64,000 nt of DNA from Chionoecetes opilio. Its lineage: Eukaryota; Arthropoda; Malacostraca; Decapoda; Majidae. Position 1 is the first letter of the stretch. Each line of letters opens with the position of its first letter. Positions 59,956 through 64,000 of this stretch are shown one piece after another. Position numbers and translations under genes: made by a program. The notes under the pieces were generated by a model, which was not told where the DNA came from, did not search any database, and worked only from the letters and a program-made list of their open reading frames with translations. The stretch lies in contig JACEEZ010018612.1 in assembly GCA_016584305.1 (NCBI GenBank), positions 18,501 to 82,500 on the forward strand, read 5' to 3'.

Positions 59956-61039
59956 TGGGGGGAGAGGGGGTGACTTGGTGACTGGCTTGGGCAGACTGCG
60001 GGTGGCTAGGGTGGGGGAGGGAAGAGTCCGAAGGAGAGAGCAGCAAGGGTAGATCAGCTAGCATCGGCGAGGAGGAGGGGGGCAGCCAGGCCCGCCCCAT
60101 CCGGGGGAGGGATGGGTAGGCTGCAGAGTCTTGACTTGGCGGCGGGGGGTTAACTGCGGCAGGGAGCAGAGGCAACGCAGGCTTCCTATAGCGGTGGGCA
60201 TCGGGCCTCACAAGGCACTTCACACTCCAAGCATTATGCTCCAGGAAGCAATTGGGGCAGCGGGGTGTGATGGATTCCCCATTGATAATGCGATCCTTGC
60301 AAAGCTTAGTGTCATGCCTCCCCGAGCAAAAGCCACAACGCACGGAACTATTGCATTGCCATTCGCGGTGGCCCCATCGCTGGCACTTCCCACAAAATGC
60401 AGGCTTTCCAATAAATCTCTCCACACGGCATGGCCTCATCCCAGGCAGGGCGATCATCGATGGCGGGTCACCCGCCCACATCGCAGTCACACGTGATCCT
60501 GGCACCATCATATTGGAGCGAGGATTCCAACGTTGTCCGTCCCGTCGAGCCCAGAGGACGCCTGGATGATCTTCGAGGTGGTGAAGGGGCATGAAGAATG
60601 GGTAGTTCCTTATATTCACCTTGACCTGTCGGTTTTCCTCCGTGGCCTCGGTAAGTCTCATGACGCTGCCGCGAAGAGGGTGGCCCACTTCCGTTAGGAA
60701 CTGAGCAGTGTCACTGTCCCTCGTGACTGCCATTATAGACGTGGTTGTCATCTTAGGAGTAACAGATAGGTTGCGATGTTTGCCAGCAACTTCCGCTAGC
60801 CAGATTGACCTGTCCTTAGGTGACACTCCAACCGGGAAAAAGAGACGATACAGCTTGTCAGGGGCGGGGGGGGCGTCAGCGGCAGCAGCACTGGCCCCTT
60901 CGGGAGGAGGAGGATTGCCATGGTCGTCACCGCCACGTTTGTTCTTTTTTTTGATATTACAGACAAGTTGAAAGCCGTCAGAGGCATCGCTATTCTCATC
61001 GAGAGCTTCCCAGGCAGGGCCACACTTAGTGCCCTGCAT
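59945..61039 (-). CDS. LINE ORF1 protein, gag-like, three zinc knuckles
   Basis: From ATG 61037-61039 (MQGTKCGPAWEALDENSD) the frame gives about 364 residues. Three knuckles are visible: C216-C219-H224-C229 (CGKCQRWGHREWQC), C235-C238-H242-C247 and C261-C264-H268-C275. This is the triple-knuckle block of ORF1/gag proteins of I- and Jockey-type LINEs, which bind element RNA. The region before it (residues 60-200) resembles the usual ORF1 globular part. A GTG upstream (61064-61066) also opens the frame but is less likely. The C-terminal part is Pro/Ser-rich and stops early at 59945 because of a frame change in a run of six C on the minus strand (59957-59962). The protein should continue in the next frame. 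Confidence 0.87.
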   Translation of the reverse strand: MQGTKCGPAWEALDENSDASDGFQLVCNIKKKNKRGGDDHGNPPPPEGASAAAADAPPAPDKLYRLFFPVGVSPKDRSIWLAEVAGKHRNLSVTPKMTTTSIMAVTRDSDTAQFLTEVGHPLRGSVMRLTEATEENRQVKVNIRNYPFFMPLHHLEDHPGVLWARRDGQRWNPRSNMMVPGSRVTAMWAGDPPSMIALPGMRPCRVERFIGKPAFCGKCQRWGHREWQCNSSVRCGFCSGRHDTKLCKDRIINGESITPRCPNCFLEHNAWSVKCLVRPDAHRYRKPALPLLPAAVNPPPPSQDSAAYPSLPRMGRAWLPPSSSPMLADLPLLLSPSDSSLPHPSHPQSAQASHQVTPSPPTGC

Positions 61040-61098
61040 GGTGCCGGAACGGGAGGGGAGTAGCACACAACCTCAGCGGGGCGAGGGTGAAGCGCGAC

Positions 61099-62104
<1,006 letters not shown>

Positions 62105-62296
62105 TAAGTATTTTCATCCCTGGCGCGGTAATACATTCATCTCCATCCACAAGATTCACTTAATACCTCGTCAGTTCACACATAATAATTAGCGGAACGA
62201 ATTACGTCACGGCGAGGCGAGATAATAAGATACTGTACCTATATAAACCTGAGCTGTTGGTTGGTCGGGAAAGTGATTATTTATCGTGCACATTAA

Positions 62297-62791
62297 TAGC
62301 GTATTTTCGCGACCGCTCTGGCCCGGTCTGGACTGGGCTAGTCCCGGGCGGTCACTGTTTTTGCGAGGCAGTCTAGAACGGTTCAGCCCAGTCCAGGCTG
62401 GTCCGACCCACATACCAGGACCACCTTGGACCAGTGTGGGGAGAACTGGCGCATGCGCACTACAGTCAGCGGGGAAGGCGACCAGGAGCTTCTCGTGGTG
62501 CTGATAAGACATGAAACACCATGATGGCCGACCATAAGACTAAAGTATCACAGGCGTGGTAGTTGTAAAGTCTTCAGCACAGGTTAAAAGGCGGACGACA
62601 AAAAGGATATTGACAAGATGGACGCCTGCCGCCTCCACAGTTCAGTTCAGTACCGCCCACTCGATCCCCCAGCCAATAGGAACGACGAATGGGACGGGGC
62701 CAGTCTCGATGTATTTTCGCGACCATCAGTCCACCCTGACCCGGTCCGGACTGGACTGAACCAGGGCGGTGAACGTCACGAAAATGCGCTA
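62297..62791. mobile_element. 495-bp MITE with TAA target duplication
   Basis: The left end TAGCGTATTTTCGCGACC and the complement of the right end TAGCGCATTTTCGTGACG are flanked by TAA (62294-62296 and 62792-62794). A direct partial copy of the left end lies at about 62708-62750. The TAA duplication suggests a PIF/Harbinger-type mover. Confidence 0.75.
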
Positions 62792-62794
62792 TAA

Positions 62795-64000
62795 GCATGG
62801 TGGCAGGGCGATTTAAAAGGGTGGAAGAATGGGTGTTGGGGCAGGGGGGAGGAACGTGTTAGTAGGGAGGGGCGTGTCGAGGCCTAAGGTGGGGAGCAAT
62901 GCCCTTTGAAATGCTGAACTGGCAGTCGGGTTTGATGGGAGAAGGCGCTGGGAAGTAGCCGTGTTTATGATAACCTTCAGGAATTATGAGAGGCGTGAGG
63001 AAAAAATATGATACATTGGCATTGAAGTTTTAGAGAAGGGAGGGTTATGTCTCCTTCCAACTTCTAGGCGGTGCTGTTAATAAGGCAACGTTTAGAGTGG
63101 GGGAAGAAACGTTCATTGTTTATTTTGGTGCTATGGTTCGGGATGGTGTGATGAAGTGTGTTACTGTGATGGTGTAACTCCGTCTTACACCAACGGCGTC
63201 TTACAGTGTGTCCCTCTGGTTTGTTATATGTCGTTGGTAAATTTATCATATTTTACTGCCATTTGATTCATAAACAACGCCGCCTTACTTCTGTGGGTGG
63301 GTGGGTGACTGGGTGGGTGTACTACTACAGTGGTCATAATTTTTTTTTATCTTCGTAGTGTAGTATCTTTCATTTGCATTACGAACCTCGTGTCATCACT
63401 AATGCCAATATTCCCTTCAAACTAGCTATTATGATTCATAACCTTCTTTGTGCTGCTAAAGTACACAGTAAAAAAACCACATCGGTGCACATGGGGTCCG
63501 ATGCCATGCCCATACACATTCAATCAAACGCTGGTGCACCAACGTGTGGTAGTCAGCCACTGAAATTTCCACTGTCCTTCGTTCTGTGGTGTCATAATGT
63601 ATCGCGCATATGTGCACTGATACCTTTTTTTTACAGTGTGTACATCATGTTGTTATAGTGCATGTTATCTCCCCCTTAATCTGCTTCTACGAAAGTATTG
63701 TCTTAAGTCCGTCCTGCCGTCACATCCCTCTTTATGCTGTTGATGTGTTTAGTGTTGTTTCAATGGCTGTTTTTCCGCTTTGCAACGCAAACGCGGCCCA
63801 AACTCGGATATAATTGCGAGTTCTAATGACAATTTATGATGACCAACGTGTCGGTCTTTCGGCAAGACATATTGCTGCAATATCCTTCCACCAATGCATA
63901 TTATTTGACATTAATTTTTAATGCACGCTCTAATTCAATATACAGAAGCTGAAATACATAGCTACAAAGTGGTAAGAACCGATTACAAGACGAATTGTGA
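62795..64000. other. Unassigned sequence to the window end
   Basis: Contains a GTGGG-rich patch (63290-63320) and short frames without recognisable similarity. Nothing else can be supported. Confidence 0.5.

Larger units (their letters stand above)
59155..61066 (-). mobile_element. ORF1-only non-LTR element (half-LINE-like)
   Basis: The minus strand holds ORF1 (two frames) followed at once by a 3' region with AATAAA (59178-59183) and a tail of ATCTGA units ending near 59155. There is no RT frame between ORF1 and the tail or in the 5' direction. This layout is that of non-autonomous half-LINEs which depend on RT supplied by a relative. A (GA)n array at 61099-61197 lies upstream. Confidence 0.78.

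Noticed and set aside
63374..63813. Plus-strand frames of 67-94 residues near the window end
   Set aside because: No recognisable similarity, no splice context and composition like the surroundings.

Overview
The window looks like repeat-dense nuclear DNA of an arthropod, most likely a decapod crustacean. That is an inference from a bromodomain exon of the BET family, Penelope-like, Gypsy and non-LTR retrotransposon remains, several TA- or TAA-flanked MITE families, long (CT)n, (TA)n and (CA)n tracts and short TTAGG-like stretches. No bacterial-type operons, rRNA or functional tRNA genes are visible. The only host-gene sequence I can support is one exon of a BET protein (ATG at 49395). Nearly everything else is mobile DNA or its debris.

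Layout. 1-2750: very low quality sequence holding inverted, scrambled copies of pieces of the Gypsy element next door. 2883-10977: one Gypsy-type LTR retrotransposon on the minus strand, with 203-206 bp LTRs, 5-bp target duplication, primer site and polypurine tract; its gag-pol is frameshifted and split by an insert of about 3.3 kb. 11981-13316: a large palindrome. 14.2-17.4 kb: LINE 3' tails, a PIF/Harbinger fragment, a Penelope-like element and the C-terminal end of a LINE. 18.9-21.7 kb: a DNA transposon with long terminal inverted repeats and a broken transposase. 21.9-22.35 kb: a MITE carrying a LINE tail.

22641-45933 appears to be an assembly artefact. This 23.3 kb, insertion-rich block first repeats 15.7-22.64 kb, then gives about 1.84 kb of unique sequence (30401-32240), then repeats 45.93-58.7 kb. 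That is the pattern expected if one uncorrected long read, bridging two polished contigs, was inserted whole without trimming its overlaps. The real locus would then be about 42.5 kb, and the second BET exon at 36 kb is not a second gene.

45934-58.8 kb (polished): a LINE tail, a pogo/Tigger-like non-autonomous element with a nested SINE, the BET exon, a transposon-derived gene fragment, a Russian-doll set of inverted-repeat elements (52.9-55.07 kb), and a composite element made of two tandem 1.3-1.4 kb palindromes (55.28-58.22 kb). 58.8-61.07 kb: a tRNA-derived SINE next to an ORF1-only non-LTR element. 61.1-64 kb: microsatellites, one TAA-flanked MITE, then sequence I cannot assign. I see no genes working together as a system; the interest lies in nesting of mobile elements and in the assembly structure.
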